From the NCBI GenBank assembly GCA_046302135.1, contig JBKCIQ010000014.1, positions 8,051-72,050 of the forward strand: a stretch of 64,000 nucleotides of DNA, in the 5' to 3' direction. Positions within the stretch are counted from its first letter, which is position 1, and each line of letters opens with the position of its first letter. Both the position numbers and the translations under genes were made by a program. This document shows positions 16,784 to 26,543 of the stretch, piece after piece. Source of the stretch: AM-1111 sp046302135 (GTDB lineage Bacteria; Bacteroidota; Bacteroidia; B-17B0; Aurantibacillaceae). The notes beneath the pieces were generated by a model. That model was not told where the DNA came from. It worked only from the letters and a program-made list of their open reading frames with translations, and searched no databases.

Positions 16784-18131
16784 TTTTAAAAATTATTTAC
16801 TGCGAGGATGCTTGTTATACTTTGCGGTTTTCTCATTACCATTTTCAGAATTTGGTCAGGGAAACTCATTTTCGTTGCAACAAGCGTTGGAATATGCTTA
16901 TTCTCACAATGCGAATCAACTGAATGCAGAACTGGATGCCCAAGGACAAAAATACTTCAGACGTCAGGTGCTGGGAGCGGGATTACCACAGATTAATGGA
17001 AGCCTGGATTTCAAAGATTATGTTGAACTTCCGACGTCTTTAATTCCGGCTGCCGCTTTTGGTGGCCCTCCGGGAACTTTTTTACCTGTAAAGTTCGGGT
17101 TACAATACAATGCAATGGCAACATTGACAATGACTCAACTTATTTTTTCAAGCGACTTTATGTTGGCATTAATTGCAAGTAAGGAAGCAATTAAATTATC
17201 TGAGAAAAATATTCTACGAACGAAATCAGAAACAGCGCAAAATGTATCCAAAGCATATTATTCTGTTTTGGTTAACAGGGAAAGAATAAAATTGTTGGAT
17301 GCAAACATAATAAGGCTAAAGAAAATATTTGATGATACAAAAGCGATGAACATTGCAGGTTTCGTTGAAAAAATTGATGTTGATAGACTTGAAGTAACTT
17401 ACAATAATCTTGTGGCAGAGAAAGACAAGGTTTCTAAGTTAGTTTCATTGAGTGAAACCCTGCTGAAATTTCAGATGGGTTACAAAATTGGCGAACAAAT
17501 TAATCTAACGGATTCACTTACAAATGCGCAAGCAGACCTTACTATTTCGGAAAATCAAAAAAACACTTATTCACAAAGACCCGAATATTCTCTGCTAGAA
17601 ACACAACAAAAACTAAATGAACTTACCTTAAAACGATACAAACTTACAGCTTTGCCTACGTTAGTTGGCTACCTGAATCTTGCAGAACAAGCGCAGAGAA
17701 CAGAATTCGATTTTTTCGACACAAATAAAAAATGGTACGGAATAGGAATAGTAGGGGCAACACTTAATGTTCCAATTTTCGGAGGTTTTCAAAATACAAA
17801 TAGAATTAAACAAGCCAACATAAACATTCAAAAGACCAAAAACACAATTTTAAATCTTGAACAGGCAATAGACCTTGAGGTGCAATCTACCGTAATTAAT
17901 TATCAAAATGCTCAGATAAGTTTAGAGTCTCAAAGAAAAAACATGCAACTCGCAAATGGTGTACTTGATGTGGCAAATAAGAAATATGCGCAAGGTGTTG
18001 GAAGCAATCTCGAAATAATCAATGCGCAAACCTCACTTAAAGAAGCTGAGACCAATTATTTTAATGCGTTGTATGATATGCTCGTTTCAAAAATTGATTA
18101 TTTAAAGGCAACAGGGCAACTGGTAAAATAA
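16764..18131 (+). CDS. TolC-family outer-membrane efflux protein
   Basis: The product, about 455 aa from ATG 16764, has a signal peptide (ending FSEFGQ) and the two long helical-hairpin repeats of TolC/OEP proteins. The repeat signatures are FSLQQALEYAYSHNANQLNA near residue 35 and VLDVANKKYAQGVGSNLEII near the C-terminus. It should form the outer-membrane duct for one or both of the pumps encoded behind it. I prefer the ATG at 16764 over one at 16740 because the latter would precede the signal peptide with hydrophilic residues. It overlaps tetR by 20 nt. Confidence 0.93.
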   Translation: MKKNSINFKNYLLRGCLLYFAVFSLPFSEFGQGNSFSLQQALEYAYSHNANQLNAELDAQGQKYFRRQVLGAGLPQINGSLDFKDYVELPTSLIPAAAFGGPPGTFLPVKFGLQYNAMATLTMTQLIFSSDFMLALIASKEAIKLSEKNILRTKSETAQNVSKAYYSVLVNRERIKLLDANIIRLKKIFDDTKAMNIAGFVEKIDVDRLEVTYNNLVAEKDKVSKLVSLSETLLKFQMGYKIGEQINLTDSLTNAQADLTISENQKNTYSQRPEYSLLETQQKLNELTLKRYKLTALPTLVGYLNLAEQAQRTEFDFFDTNKKWYGIGIVGATLNVPIFGGFQNTNRIKQANINIQKTKNTILNLEQAIDLEVQSTVINYQNAQISLESQRKNMQLANGVLDVANKKYAQGVGSNLEIINAQTSLKEAETNYFNALYDMLVSKIDYLKATGQLVK

Positions 18132-18138
18132 TTTTTCA

Positions 18139-19233
18139 ATGAGAAAATTTAAGTCAATTATTTACCTAAGTCTTTCGATTTTAATTTTTTCCTGTAACAA
18201 AGGGAAGAAAACTGTATTCCCAGTAAAAAAAGACTTGACCCAATCCGTATATGCTTCCGGTAAGCTAATGCCTATCAATGATTATAAAGTCTATGCAAAA
18301 TTTCCTGGGTACGTTAAAACAATTCACGTTAAAGTTGGAAGTTTGGTTAAAGCCGGAGATCCCTTAATTACGATACGCAATGACCAAAGTGAGTTCAGTG
18401 CCACAACAGCCAAAAACAATTGGGATTTGGCATTGAAAAATGCTTCCTCTAATTCACCTGTTTTACAGGCTTTGAAAAATGAAATCAACACACAGAAAGC
18501 TAAATATGAGCTTGACTCAATCAACTACTACCGTTACGCGGTCCTAATCAAACAACAGGCAACAACTCAGGTTTTAGTTGACCAGGCAAAATCACAATTT
18601 GAAATATCTCGGCAATCTTGGTTGAGAAGCGCGAATAATTACAATAGTACGAGAGACAGACTAAATACTGAAGCTGCGAACGCTGAATTACAATATAAAA
18701 CATTACAGGTAAACAAAAATGAATATGTAATCCTTGCAGACCAAGACGGAATGGTTTATGATATTGACATCAACACAGGAGAGATGATTTCACTTCAAAA
18801 AGCTATAATGGAGATAGGAAATGCGAATTCATTTGAACTCGAGCTAAATATAGATGAAACAGATATTTTTTTAGTAAAACAAGGTCAAGTAGTTGCATTT
18901 ACGGTTGATGCTTACAAAGATGAGGTCTTCAAAGGGACGGTAAAGGAAATCTACCCCAGAATCTCTCAAGGAAATAAAACTTCCCGAGTAATTGCTGGTA
19001 TCGAACAACATTCAGATGTGAAATTTTATTCTTCATTATCTGCTGAAGCAAACATTGTAATCTCATCAAATAAAAACGTATTGGTTATCCCGCGCGAGTA
19101 TATTAAGGAAGGTAATAAGGTTAAAATTAAGGGGAAAGAGGAAATGATTTCTGTTAAGAAAGGAGTCGAGGATATTGAGTACGTAGAAATTTTGGATGGA
19201 CTTAAAGAATCTGACGAATTGCAATTACAATAA
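18139..19233 (+). CDS. HlyD/MacA-like periplasmic adaptor lipoprotein
   Basis: The 364-aa protein starts with a lipoprotein signal (LSILIFSC, lipobox Cys at 19). A barrel-sandwich lipoyl half follows (VKTIHVKVGSLVKAGDPLITI near residue 54), then a helical hairpin (residues 90-190), the second lipoyl half (QDGMVYDIDINTGEMI), and a beta-barrel. Such adaptors link an inner-membrane transporter to the TolC duct. Because the next two genes encode a MacB-like ABC exporter, this is probably its partner. It starts 7 nt after the TolC-like gene. Confidence 0.88.
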   Translation: MRKFKSIIYLSLSILIFSCNKGKKTVFPVKKDLTQSVYASGKLMPINDYKVYAKFPGYVKTIHVKVGSLVKAGDPLITIRNDQSEFSATTAKNNWDLALKNASSNSPVLQALKNEINTQKAKYELDSINYYRYAVLIKQQATTQVLVDQAKSQFEISRQSWLRSANNYNSTRDRLNTEAANAELQYKTLQVNKNEYVILADQDGMVYDIDINTGEMISLQKAIMEIGNANSFELELNIDETDIFLVKQGQVVAFTVDAYKDEVFKGTVKEIYPRISQGNKTSRVIAGIEQHSDVKFYSSLSAEANIVISSNKNVLVIPREYIKEGNKVKIKGKEEMISVKKGVEDIEYVEILDGLKESDELQLQ

Positions 19234-19238
19234 ATATT

Positions 19239-20492
19239 TTGAAACCGAATATAAGAATAGCACTAACCCATTTGTTGGCTAAAAAACGACAAACACTGGT
19301 TGCCATGCTTGGTGTTACATTCGGAATTGCCATTTTTATTTTTCAAGCGGGTTTAATGTCCGGATTTCAAACGACATTCATTGATCAAACGGTCAATACA
19401 ACTGCAAATATCAGACTATTCAATGAGGCAGAAAAAAACAGAAAGGGTATACTACAAACAAATGACACCTGTAAGAAAAACTGGCATGTGGTAAGGAATC
19501 AAAAGCCAAAAGATGAACAACCAAAAATTAAAAATGGTTTACAAATCTTAGAGAGTCTTGAAAAAAATCCAGAAGTTGTTGGGGTTTCGCCATTTCTTGG
19601 AAGTCAGGCAATATTTAAACTGGGAATCGCTACAGTGGCAGGAAGAGTAAGCGGAGTAAACATAGAGAAAGAAAATTTGTTATTTGATCTTGCCAAAAAC
19701 ACGAGACAAGGAAATATTTTCAACTTACAAACAGTTCCAAATGGAATAATTCTCGGAGACGGACTAGCAGAGCTGTTAGGTGCGGGAATGAACGATAACG
19801 TTTCGGTTATTTCACCAAAGGGCGTGGAGTTGGAAATGAAAGTTGTAGGAATTCACAGGAGTGGTTTAACTGAAGCGGATAAGTCAAGAGCTTATATTAA
19901 CATTCGTAACGCGCAAAAGTTACTTTTAGTAGATGGCTCTTACATCACCGATATAAACATCAAACTGAAAGACATTAACAAAGCAGAAGAACTTGCAAAA
20001 GAATTTTCAGCAAAATATGGCTTCACTGCTCAAGACTGGAAGAGTGCAAATGCAAATATTTTCGGCGTATTTAAGATTCAGAATATGGTTACGTACTTGA
20101 TCATTGCCTCAATACTTATTGTAAGCGGTTTCGGTATTTTCAATATCCTGATGATGATTATTTACGAGAAAATGCAGGATATTGCAATTCTTAAAGCAAT
20201 TGGTTACAAAGACCGAGACATTCGCGTGATCTTTCTAACAGAGTCGTTGATTATAGGTTTTATTGGAGGTATAATTGGTCTTGGCATGGGATGGTTAATG
20301 CAAACAATAGTTGGCAGTATCAGAATGAATGTGAAAGGTTTTATTTCTACCGAGTACCTTCAATTCAACAGCTCTCCGCTTTTTTTCGCGTTTGCGTTTG
20401 CGTTTGGTTTAATAGTAACTGCAGTGGCAGGATACATTCCTGCAAGGAAAGCAAGTAAAGTTGATCCAATTGAAATTATCAGAGGAAAATAA
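19239..20492 (+). CDS. MacB/FtsX-type ABC transporter permease
   Basis: The 417-aa protein starts with a TTG codon 5 nt after the adaptor. It has one N-terminal membrane helix (MLGVTFGIAIFIFQAGLMSG), a large periplasmic MacB_PCD-like domain (residues 45-270) and three C-terminal helices carrying the FtsX signature (FGIFNILMMIIYEKMQDIAILKAIG, cut here across the conserved glycine, then the VDPIEIIRGK end). It should work with the ATPase encoded next to it to push substrate through the adaptor and TolC, not to pump directly across the membrane. Confidence 0.92.
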   Translation: MKPNIRIALTHLLAKKRQTLVAMLGVTFGIAIFIFQAGLMSGFQTTFIDQTVNTTANIRLFNEAEKNRKGILQTNDTCKKNWHVVRNQKPKDEQPKIKNGLQILESLEKNPEVVGVSPFLGSQAIFKLGIATVAGRVSGVNIEKENLLFDLAKNTRQGNIFNLQTVPNGIILGDGLAELLGAGMNDNVSVISPKGVELEMKVVGIHRSGLTEADKSRAYINIRNAQKLLLVDGSYITDINIKLKDINKAEELAKEFSAKYGFTAQDWKSANANIFGVFKIQNMVTYLIIASILIVSGFGIFNILMMIIYEKMQDIAILKAIGYKDRDIRVIFLTESLIIGFIGGIIGLGMGWLMQTIVGSIRMNVKGFISTEYLQFNSSPLFFAFAFAFGLIVTAVAGYIPARKASKVDPIEIIRGK

Positions 20493-21172
20493 TGGATACT
20501 ATACTTGAAACAAAAAACCTGAATAAATTTTTTACCGACCCGGTAGAGTTTCAGGCCTTGAAAAATGTAAACGTATCCGTAGAGCGAGGTGAATTTGTTT
20601 CAATCATAGGTTCATCCGGAAGCGGTAAATCAACTTTGCTGTATATTCTTAGCACACTCGATACAGACTATACCGGAAACTTATTACTGGAAGGAGAAGA
20701 CCTATCGCTCAAAACTAAAAATGAGTTAGCAGAAATACGGAATGAGAACATAGGCTTCGTTTTTCAATTCCACTATTTATTACCTGAATTTACAGTACTT
20801 GAGAATGTAATGCTTCCAGCGCTAAAATTAGGTAAGCTCACTCAAGAACAAATAGAGCAGGAAGCCTTAAATAAACTGGAAATACTTGATATGAAATCTC
20901 AGGCACCAAAAAAAGCAAGTAAATTATCCGGAGGGCAACAGCAACGTGCGGCGATAGCAAGGGCCTTAGTCAATAATCCGAAAATTATTTTCGGAGATGA
21001 GCCAACAGGAAATCTGGATTCAAAAAATGCAAATAATGTTCTTCAAATATTTAATGATCTAAAAAAAAATTTGAAACAAACAATTCTTGTCGTTACACAC
21101 GATATGAGTTTTGCAGACAATACTGACAGAATAATAAAACTCCACGATGGAGAAGTAGTAAACAAATTATAA
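20492..21172 (+). CDS. ABC transporter ATP-binding protein (MacB/LolD type)
   Basis: The 226-aa ATPase has Walker A (GSSGSGKST, near residue 39), a Q-loop (FVFQFHYLLPEFTVLEN), the ABC signature LSGGQQQRAAIARAL near 143, Walker B (IIFGDEPTGNLDS) and the H-loop (VTHD). Its start ATG overlaps the permease stop by one base (TAATG), showing translational coupling. This and the permease are separate polypeptides, unlike the fused E. coli MacB. Confidence 0.95.
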   Translation: MDTILETKNLNKFFTDPVEFQALKNVNVSVERGEFVSIIGSSGSGKSTLLYILSTLDTDYTGNLLLEGEDLSLKTKNELAEIRNENIGFVFQFHYLLPEFTVLENVMLPALKLGKLTQEQIEQEALNKLEILDMKSQAPKKASKLSGGQQQRAAIARALVNNPKIIFGDEPTGNLDSKNANNVLQIFNDLKKNLKQTILVVTHDMSFADNTDRIIKLHDGEVVNKL

Positions 21173-21193
21173 CCCACGAAAATAAAAAACAAC

Positions 21194-22318
21194 ATGAAAA
21201 ATAAATTTGGAATTTTAATTTTGATAGCAATGCTTGCGGCTTGCGGAGAAAAAACCAAAGATCAGCAAATTCAAGAACTCAAACAAAAACTAGCAGAAAA
21301 GCAAAATGCTGCAGCAGACATCAAAGCTGAAATTGAACAAATCGAAACCACACTGAAAAAACTAGGCGGTAAAGAAATTGTAAAAGGCAATCCTGTAGAG
21401 ATTACTGTACTTTCGTCTTCTACATTCATTAGCTACCTTGATGTTATGGGGAAAGTAGACGCGGAAGAATCCGTGTCTCTAAGTTCAGAAATTCCCGGAA
21501 CAATTGTCAAGATCAATGTTGAAACCGGAACAAATGTTTCAAAAGGACAGATTTTGGCCGAGACAGATAGTAAGGTGATGCAGCAAACAATTTCTGACCT
21601 GCAGACTAATCTTGAATTAATCAACACACTTTATGAAAAACAAAAAAGTCTGTGGGACCAGAAAATAGGAACAGAAGTTCAATTTCTCCAAATTAAAAAT
21701 CAGAAAGAAAGTATGGAGAAAAAAATAGGTGTATTGCAAGAACAACTTAAGATGACAAAAATAGTTTCTCCGATTGATGGAATTGTTGATGCCGTTGACA
21801 TTAAAGTAGGAAGCGTTGTGGCCCCCGGATTACCGGCAATCAGAGTTGTAAATATGTCGAAGCTAAAAGTAAAAGCAGAGGTTGCTGAAAAATTTGCTTC
21901 TCAAATTAAAACAGGTCGCAATGTTCGGGTGATACTTCCCGATATCAACGATTCACTTGATACTAAAATCACTTATGCATCTAAAACAATTAATCCAATG
22001 AACAGAACATTTACTGTGGAAGTGAATTTAACGGGTAACAAGGAATATCATCCAAATATGTTCGCGAGACTAAAAATAAATTCATACACTTCGGCAACTC
22101 CTGCTATATCAATACCAATTAAACTAATTCAAAGAGACGGAACAAACGATTATGTTATGATTAAAAATGGCGATAAAGCTGAAAAGAGGATTGTTACAAT
22201 TGGCCAAACCTATAATGGTGTTGCAGAAATAACCTCCGGTCTGAAAGACGGAGATTCCTTAATAAGCAACGGACATGTAGACCTGCAGGCGGGCGAGATT
22301 GTTTACGTTACAAAATAA
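21194..22318 (+). CDS. RND-type periplasmic adaptor lipoprotein
   Basis: The 374-aa protein has a lipobox (LIAMLAACGEK, Cys at 17) followed by a coiled coil (residues 22-56, TKDQQIQELKQKLAEKQNAA). It then has the split lipoyl domain (IPGTIVKINVETGTNVSKGQIL near 100 and KIVSPIDGIVDAVDIKVGSVV near 190) and beta-barrel/membrane-proximal domains. It is 21 nt from the ATPase gene and 31 nt before the RND pump, so it is the RND partner. It is a second, distinct adaptor in the same operon. Confidence 0.92.
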   Translation: MKNKFGILILIAMLAACGEKTKDQQIQELKQKLAEKQNAAADIKAEIEQIETTLKKLGGKEIVKGNPVEITVLSSSTFISYLDVMGKVDAEESVSLSSEIPGTIVKINVETGTNVSKGQILAETDSKVMQQTISDLQTNLELINTLYEKQKSLWDQKIGTEVQFLQIKNQKESMEKKIGVLQEQLKMTKIVSPIDGIVDAVDIKVGSVVAPGLPAIRVVNMSKLKVKAEVAEKFASQIKTGRNVRVILPDINDSLDTKITYASKTINPMNRTFTVEVNLTGNKEYHPNMFARLKINSYTSATPAISIPIKLIQRDGTNDYVMIKNGDKAEKRIVTIGQTYNGVAEITSGLKDGDSLISNGHVDLQAGEIVYVTK

Positions 22319-22349
22319 AAATCGGTATTAAATTTTAAACGCCGGATAT

Positions 22350-25300
22350 ATGAAAAATCCATTCAAAGAGTTCAAATTAAGCAGTTGGGCGATTGATAAT
22401 AAAATCAGCATTTACATCATTACCATTATCATTACAGTGATGGGTCTAATGACGTATCAATCACTTCCAAAAGAAAGCTTTCCTGACATCGTAGTACCAA
22501 CAATATATGTTCAAACCATATATGCAGGAAACTCTCCGGAGAACATAGAAAAATTTGTTACCGAACCTATAGAAACCGAATTGAAATCAATTTCAGGAGT
22601 GAAAAAGATGACTAGCACTTCACTTCAGGATGCCTCTGTTATTTTAGTTGAATTCAATACTGATGTAAATCCGGATAAAGCAAGAAAACTTGTTGAAGAT
22701 AAAGTGAATGCCGCAAAAGCTAAGTTCACTTTTGTTCCGACGCAGGGCCCAACCATTACCGACGTAAATTTCTCTGATTTGCCTATTATGTATGTGAACG
22801 TGGCGGGAAAATATGACAAGGTAAAGCTGAAAGAATTTTCTGAGAAAATAAAAAACAGAATTCGTGCATTACCTGAAATTACACGTGTAGATATCATTGG
22901 TGCGCCAGAACGAGAAATTCAGGTTAACCTTGACATGTATAAAATGCAGGTAAGACAAATCAGTTTTTGGGATGTAATGGGGGCAATACAAGGCAGTAAC
23001 ATTAATGCAACACTAGGAAGTATAAGCAATAATGATCAGAAGCCTTCCATCAGCATAAAAAATGAATTCAAAGATATGGAGACTTTGAAAAAACTTATTG
23101 TACCATCACCTACAGGCGGAACAGTATACCTATCTGATATCGCTCAAGTAATTGATGGAACAAAAGAACAACAAAGTTTTGCAAACCTTGGTGATAAAAG
23201 TGTAATAACGTTGAACGTTATTAAAAAGTCAGGACAAAATTTGGTGGAAGCATCAGACAAGATCTATGCAACTGTTGACGATATGATGAAGAATGAATTA
23301 CCAAAAGACCTAGAGATAAAGATCACAGGTGATCAGTCAGAAAATACAAGGACGACTCTGCATGATCTTATCAATACCATTATAATTGGATTTATACTCG
23401 TAACGTTTATACTGATGTTTTTTATGGGAACTACCAATGCCTTGTTCGTGGCGTTGTCTGTTCCGCTTTCAATGTTTCTCGCTTTTTTGGTGATGCCGGG
23501 AATCAACTTTACAATGAATATGATTGTATTATTCGCGTTTTTACTTGCACTGGGAATTGTTGTAGATGATGCTATTGTTGTAATAGAAAATACCCATCGT
23601 ATTTTCACACATGAAAAGAGAAACATTGTGCAATCAGCAAAAATGGCGGCCGGTGAAGTTTTTCTTCCTGTTTTATCCGGCACACTTACAACTTTATCTC
23701 CCTTTATTCCGCTCGCATTTTGGAAGGGTGTGATAGGAAAATTCATGTTCTTTCTACCTATTACACTCATTGTAACCTTACTCGCCTCACTTTTGGTCGC
23801 GTACATCATCAATCCTGTTTTCGCTGTTGATTTTATGAAGAATGATGAAGAAACAAATGGGAAAAAGAAATTCACCAAAGGAAATTTAGTTGTAAGCGTC
23901 ATCTTTATTTTACTTGCATTAGTATTTTATGCAACCAGTAGTCCAGGAATGGCAAATTTCACTTTGTTCATCCTAGGTTTTTATTTACTTAATATTTTTA
24001 TTCTTTCGCGAGCGATCAAGTATTTTCAAACAAAAACGTGGCCCTCTATTCAAAATTTCTACGCATCCGTTTTAAAGTGGTGTTTAGGTCGTCCTTACAG
24101 CATGCTATTTGGAACTGTAGGTCTTTTTCTTTTTACACTTTTTCTTTTTGTAGCAAGCAAACCAAAAGTGGTTTTTTTCCCACAGGGAGACCCAAATTTC
24201 ATTTATGTTTATCTTAAACTCCCTTCAGGAACAGATCCACTTTACACCAACAAAACCATACGCCGTGTGCAAGATTCTGTAAACTCAGTGCTTGGTAAAA
24301 ATAATCCTGATATTTCCTCAATAATTACTAACGTAACGCGTAGTGTAACTGATCCGCAAGATCAGGACCAGGCTGAATATACCAACAGAGCAAAAATTGC
24401 AATCGCATTCAAAAAATTTTCCGAACGGAAAGGTGCCGCAACCGGAACTTATCTTTCCAGATTACAATCAATGAACTGGGGAATACCCGGTGCAGATATT
24501 TGGGTTGCGAAAGAACAGTCAGGACCTCCTCAGGCCAAGCCTATTTCAATAGAGGTTAAAGGAGATAATTTTGTGGAGCTGAAGAAAAACGCACTTGCAA
24601 CAATTGATTTTTTAAACAAGAAAATTAATGAGTACGGAATTAAAGGTGTAAGTGAACTTAAAATGGACATGGAATTTAACAAGCCGGAAATCGTTTGGGA
24701 TATTGATCAGGAAAGAAGCACCAAAGACAACATTAAACCAAACTCAATTGCCAACGAGGTACGTACAGCCATTTTCGGTCTTGAAGCTTCAAAATACAGA
24801 GATGGGGTTGATCAGTATCCTATTATGCTGCGATATCAGGAAGACCAGCGAAATAAAGTTGATGTGGTTGTCAACCATGTAAGCACATTCAGAGATATGG
24901 CATTTGGCGGACAACTTAGGAATGTTCCTATTAGTAATTATGTAAATATTCGCTATGGAGAAACCTATTCGGGAATAAAAAGAAAGGATCAGAAAAGAAT
25001 AATCACCATATCATCTGATGTACTTGAAGGATATAATCCAAATGAGGTGGCAGGCAGAGTGAAAAATCTTGTTAACCAATTTCAACCCATCGGCGATGTA
25101 AACGTTTCGTTTGCAGGACAAGATGCAGAACAGATGGAAACCGCTATATTTTTAAGAAACGCACTTTTCATTTCATTTGGACTTATCTTAATTATTTTGG
25201 TAATACAATTCAATTCCGTAGGTAAGCCATTCATCATTCTTACAGAGATATTCTTCAGTGTCATCGGTGTATTACTCGGAATCGCAATAACAGGCATGGA

Positions 25301-25841
25301 AATGAGTATTGTTATGACAGGTATAGGAATAGTAGCACTAGCAGGCATCGTGGTAAGAAATGGTATTTTATTGGTTGAGTTCGCAGATTTAACAAGAGAA
25401 AAAGGAACAGGTTTATTCGATGCTGTTGTTGAAGCCGGAAGAACGAGGATGACACCTGTTTTACTTACTGCTATTGCCGCAATATTAGGATTAATACCAT
25501 TAGCAGTTGGATTGAACATTGACTTCGAGACATTGTTCGCAGAGGGCAACCCACATATCTTCTTTGGAGGTGACAGCGTAAAATTCTGGGGGCCACTCAG
25601 CTGGACTATGATCTATGGATTAAGTTTTTCAACTTTCCTAACACTTCTCTTAGTACCTGCAATGTATCTGATTGCTGAAAGACTCAAACAAAAATCTCTG
25701 ATTGTATTTGATTATTTTGGTATACCGAAATACAGAATTTTTATGTATATCCCGTTCTTCGTTATGTTTCTGATATTGATAGCGAAAATAAAAAATCATC
25801 GTTTTGAATGGGGGAATCTTGATGGAATCAAGCAGGCTTAA
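22350..25841 (+). CDS. RND efflux transporter (AcrB/MMPL superfamily)
   Basis: The 1163-aa inner-membrane pump has two large periplasmic loops and about twelve core helices. In helix 4 the proton-relay pair D406-D407 lies in GIVVDDAIVVIENTHR. Between the halves there is an insertion of two extra hydrophobic stretches near residues 510-560, and a final extra helix near 1125-1145 precedes the C-terminus. It resembles the heavy-metal or hydrophobe efflux branches, but the substrate cannot be assigned. It is the last gene of the cluster, followed by a terminator. Confidence 0.93.
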   Translation: MKNPFKEFKLSSWAIDNKISIYIITIIITVMGLMTYQSLPKESFPDIVVPTIYVQTIYAGNSPENIEKFVTEPIETELKSISGVKKMTSTSLQDASVILVEFNTDVNPDKARKLVEDKVNAAKAKFTFVPTQGPTITDVNFSDLPIMYVNVAGKYDKVKLKEFSEKIKNRIRALPEITRVDIIGAPEREIQVNLDMYKMQVRQISFWDVMGAIQGSNINATLGSISNNDQKPSISIKNEFKDMETLKKLIVPSPTGGTVYLSDIAQVIDGTKEQQSFANLGDKSVITLNVIKKSGQNLVEASDKIYATVDDMMKNELPKDLEIKITGDQSENTRTTLHDLINTIIIGFILVTFILMFFMGTTNALFVALSVPLSMFLAFLVMPGINFTMNMIVLFAFLLALGIVVDDAIVVIENTHRIFTHEKRNIVQSAKMAAGEVFLPVLSGTLTTLSPFIPLAFWKGVIGKFMFFLPITLIVTLLASLLVAYIINPVFAVDFMKNDEETNGKKKFTKGNLVVSVIFILLALVFYATSSPGMANFTLFILGFYLLNIFILSRAIKYFQTKTWPSIQNFYASVLKWCLGRPYSMLFGTVGLFLFTLFLFVASKPKVVFFPQGDPNFIYVYLKLPSGTDPLYTNKTIRRVQDSVNSVLGKNNPDISSIITNVTRSVTDPQDQDQAEYTNRAKIAIAFKKFSERKGAATGTYLSRLQSMNWGIPGADIWVAKEQSGPPQAKPISIEVKGDNFVELKKNALATIDFLNKKINEYGIKGVSELKMDMEFNKPEIVWDIDQERSTKDNIKPNSIANEVRTAIFGLEASKYRDGVDQYPIMLRYQEDQRNKVDVVVNHVSTFRDMAFGGQLRNVPISNYVNIRYGETYSGIKRKDQKRIITISSDVLEGYNPNEVAGRVKNLVNQFQPIGDVNVSFAGQDAEQMETAIFLRNALFISFGLILIILVIQFNSVGKPFIILTEIFFSVIGVLLGIAITGMEMSIVMTGIGIVALAGIVVRNGILLVEFADLTREKGTGLFDAVVEAGRTRMTPVLLTAIAAILGLIPLAVGLNIDFETLFAEGNPHIFFGGDSVKFWGPLSWTMIYGLSFSTFLTLLLVPAMYLIAERLKQKSLIVFDYFGIPKYRIFMYIPFFVMFLILIAKIKNHRFEWGNLDGIKQA

Positions 25842-25867
25842 GTAGCTTGAATAACTTACATAAAAAA

Positions 25868-25888
25868 ACTCCCTTAAAAAAGGGAGTT
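25868..25888. terminator. Bidirectional terminator after the RND pump
   Basis: ACTCCCTT, a 4-5-nt loop and AAGGGAGT form an 8-bp stem flanked by A and T runs. It ends the plus-strand efflux operon and can also end the minus-strand small-gene unit that stops at 25912. Confidence 0.85.
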
Positions 25889-25911
25889 TTATTTTAACTA
25901 AAGGCTAGTCC

Positions 25912-26163
25912 TTAGAATTGTTTTACACTTCTATGTCGATTATAACGCTTCATAGACTTGATATGATTGGAACGTTGCTCATTACGCTTAAGAACTCTGG
26001 CAATTACAAACGCTAACAAAATCAATAAGCCAACAACATAAAAGATAGCGTATTCAGGATGAATAATATCCAAAATATAATTATTGCTTGCCGAGACTGG
26101 TAAAACCATCCCTGCAGACAAAACAATAAATAAAATGTTTTTTAAAGATTTTTGAGTTTTCAT
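25912..26163 (-). CDS. Small single-pass membrane protein, unknown
   Basis: I do not recognise this protein. From the ATG at 26163 it is about 83 aa: an N-terminal signal-like segment (residues 8-24), a second hydrophobic helix (YAIFYVVGLLILLAFVIARV, near residues 40-59) and a very basic tail (RNHIK, KRYNRHRSVKQ). The tail is presumably cytoplasmic. It lies 25 nt after the 93-aa gene and before a terminator, so it is the last of three small genes. The longer frame from 26205 adds a poor N-terminus. Confidence 0.65.
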   Translation of the reverse strand: MKTQKSLKNILFIVLSAGMVLPVSASNNYILDIIHPEYAIFYVVGLLILLAFVIARVLKRNEQRSNHIKSMKRYNRHRSVKQF

Positions 26164-26188
26164 AAAATTTATTTTTAATAGGTTAATA

Positions 26189-26470
26189 TTAAATTTCAAT
26201 GGCAATTATTCTCTTAACGGGAAGTGCAATTCCACTTTTTAGAATGGCATGCGTGTCATCTGCATACCAGACCGTTGTTTCAACAAGTCTTGTTTCTGCA
26301 GTGTCCTTAAAGTAGATCTTTACTTTCTGGCGAAGTGTATTCCCATAACGCATAGCGTACTGAAGAAATATATATCTATCTTCCTTTTTTTGTTCGTCGT
26401 TCAGAACATCATCTCCAGGAAATCTCAGATATGATATTTCCTCCTTCTGAATTAATTCAGCTTTGATCAT
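26189..26470 (-). CDS. Conserved hypothetical protein (93 aa)
   Basis: I do not recognise a family. The 93-aa soluble protein starts MIKAELIQKEEISYLRFPGDD and has beta-strand-like runs (KVKIYFKDTAETRLVETTVWYAD, shortened here: strands around residues 50-70) and no signal peptide. The end reads SGIALPVKRIIAIEI, as in many small Bacteroidota beta-proteins. It sits between two exported or membrane small proteins that share its direction. Confidence 0.6.
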   Translation of the reverse strand: MIKAELIQKEEISYLRFPGDDVLNDEQKKEDRYIFLQYAMRYGNTLRQKVKIYFKDTAETRLVETTVWYADDTHAILKSGIALPVKRIIAIEI

Positions 26471-26543
26471 AATTTTTTTTTAAATGGTTTAATAAATTGT
26501 AACTGAGATTAAAAATCTCTAAATCAGAATGGCTGAATTGATC

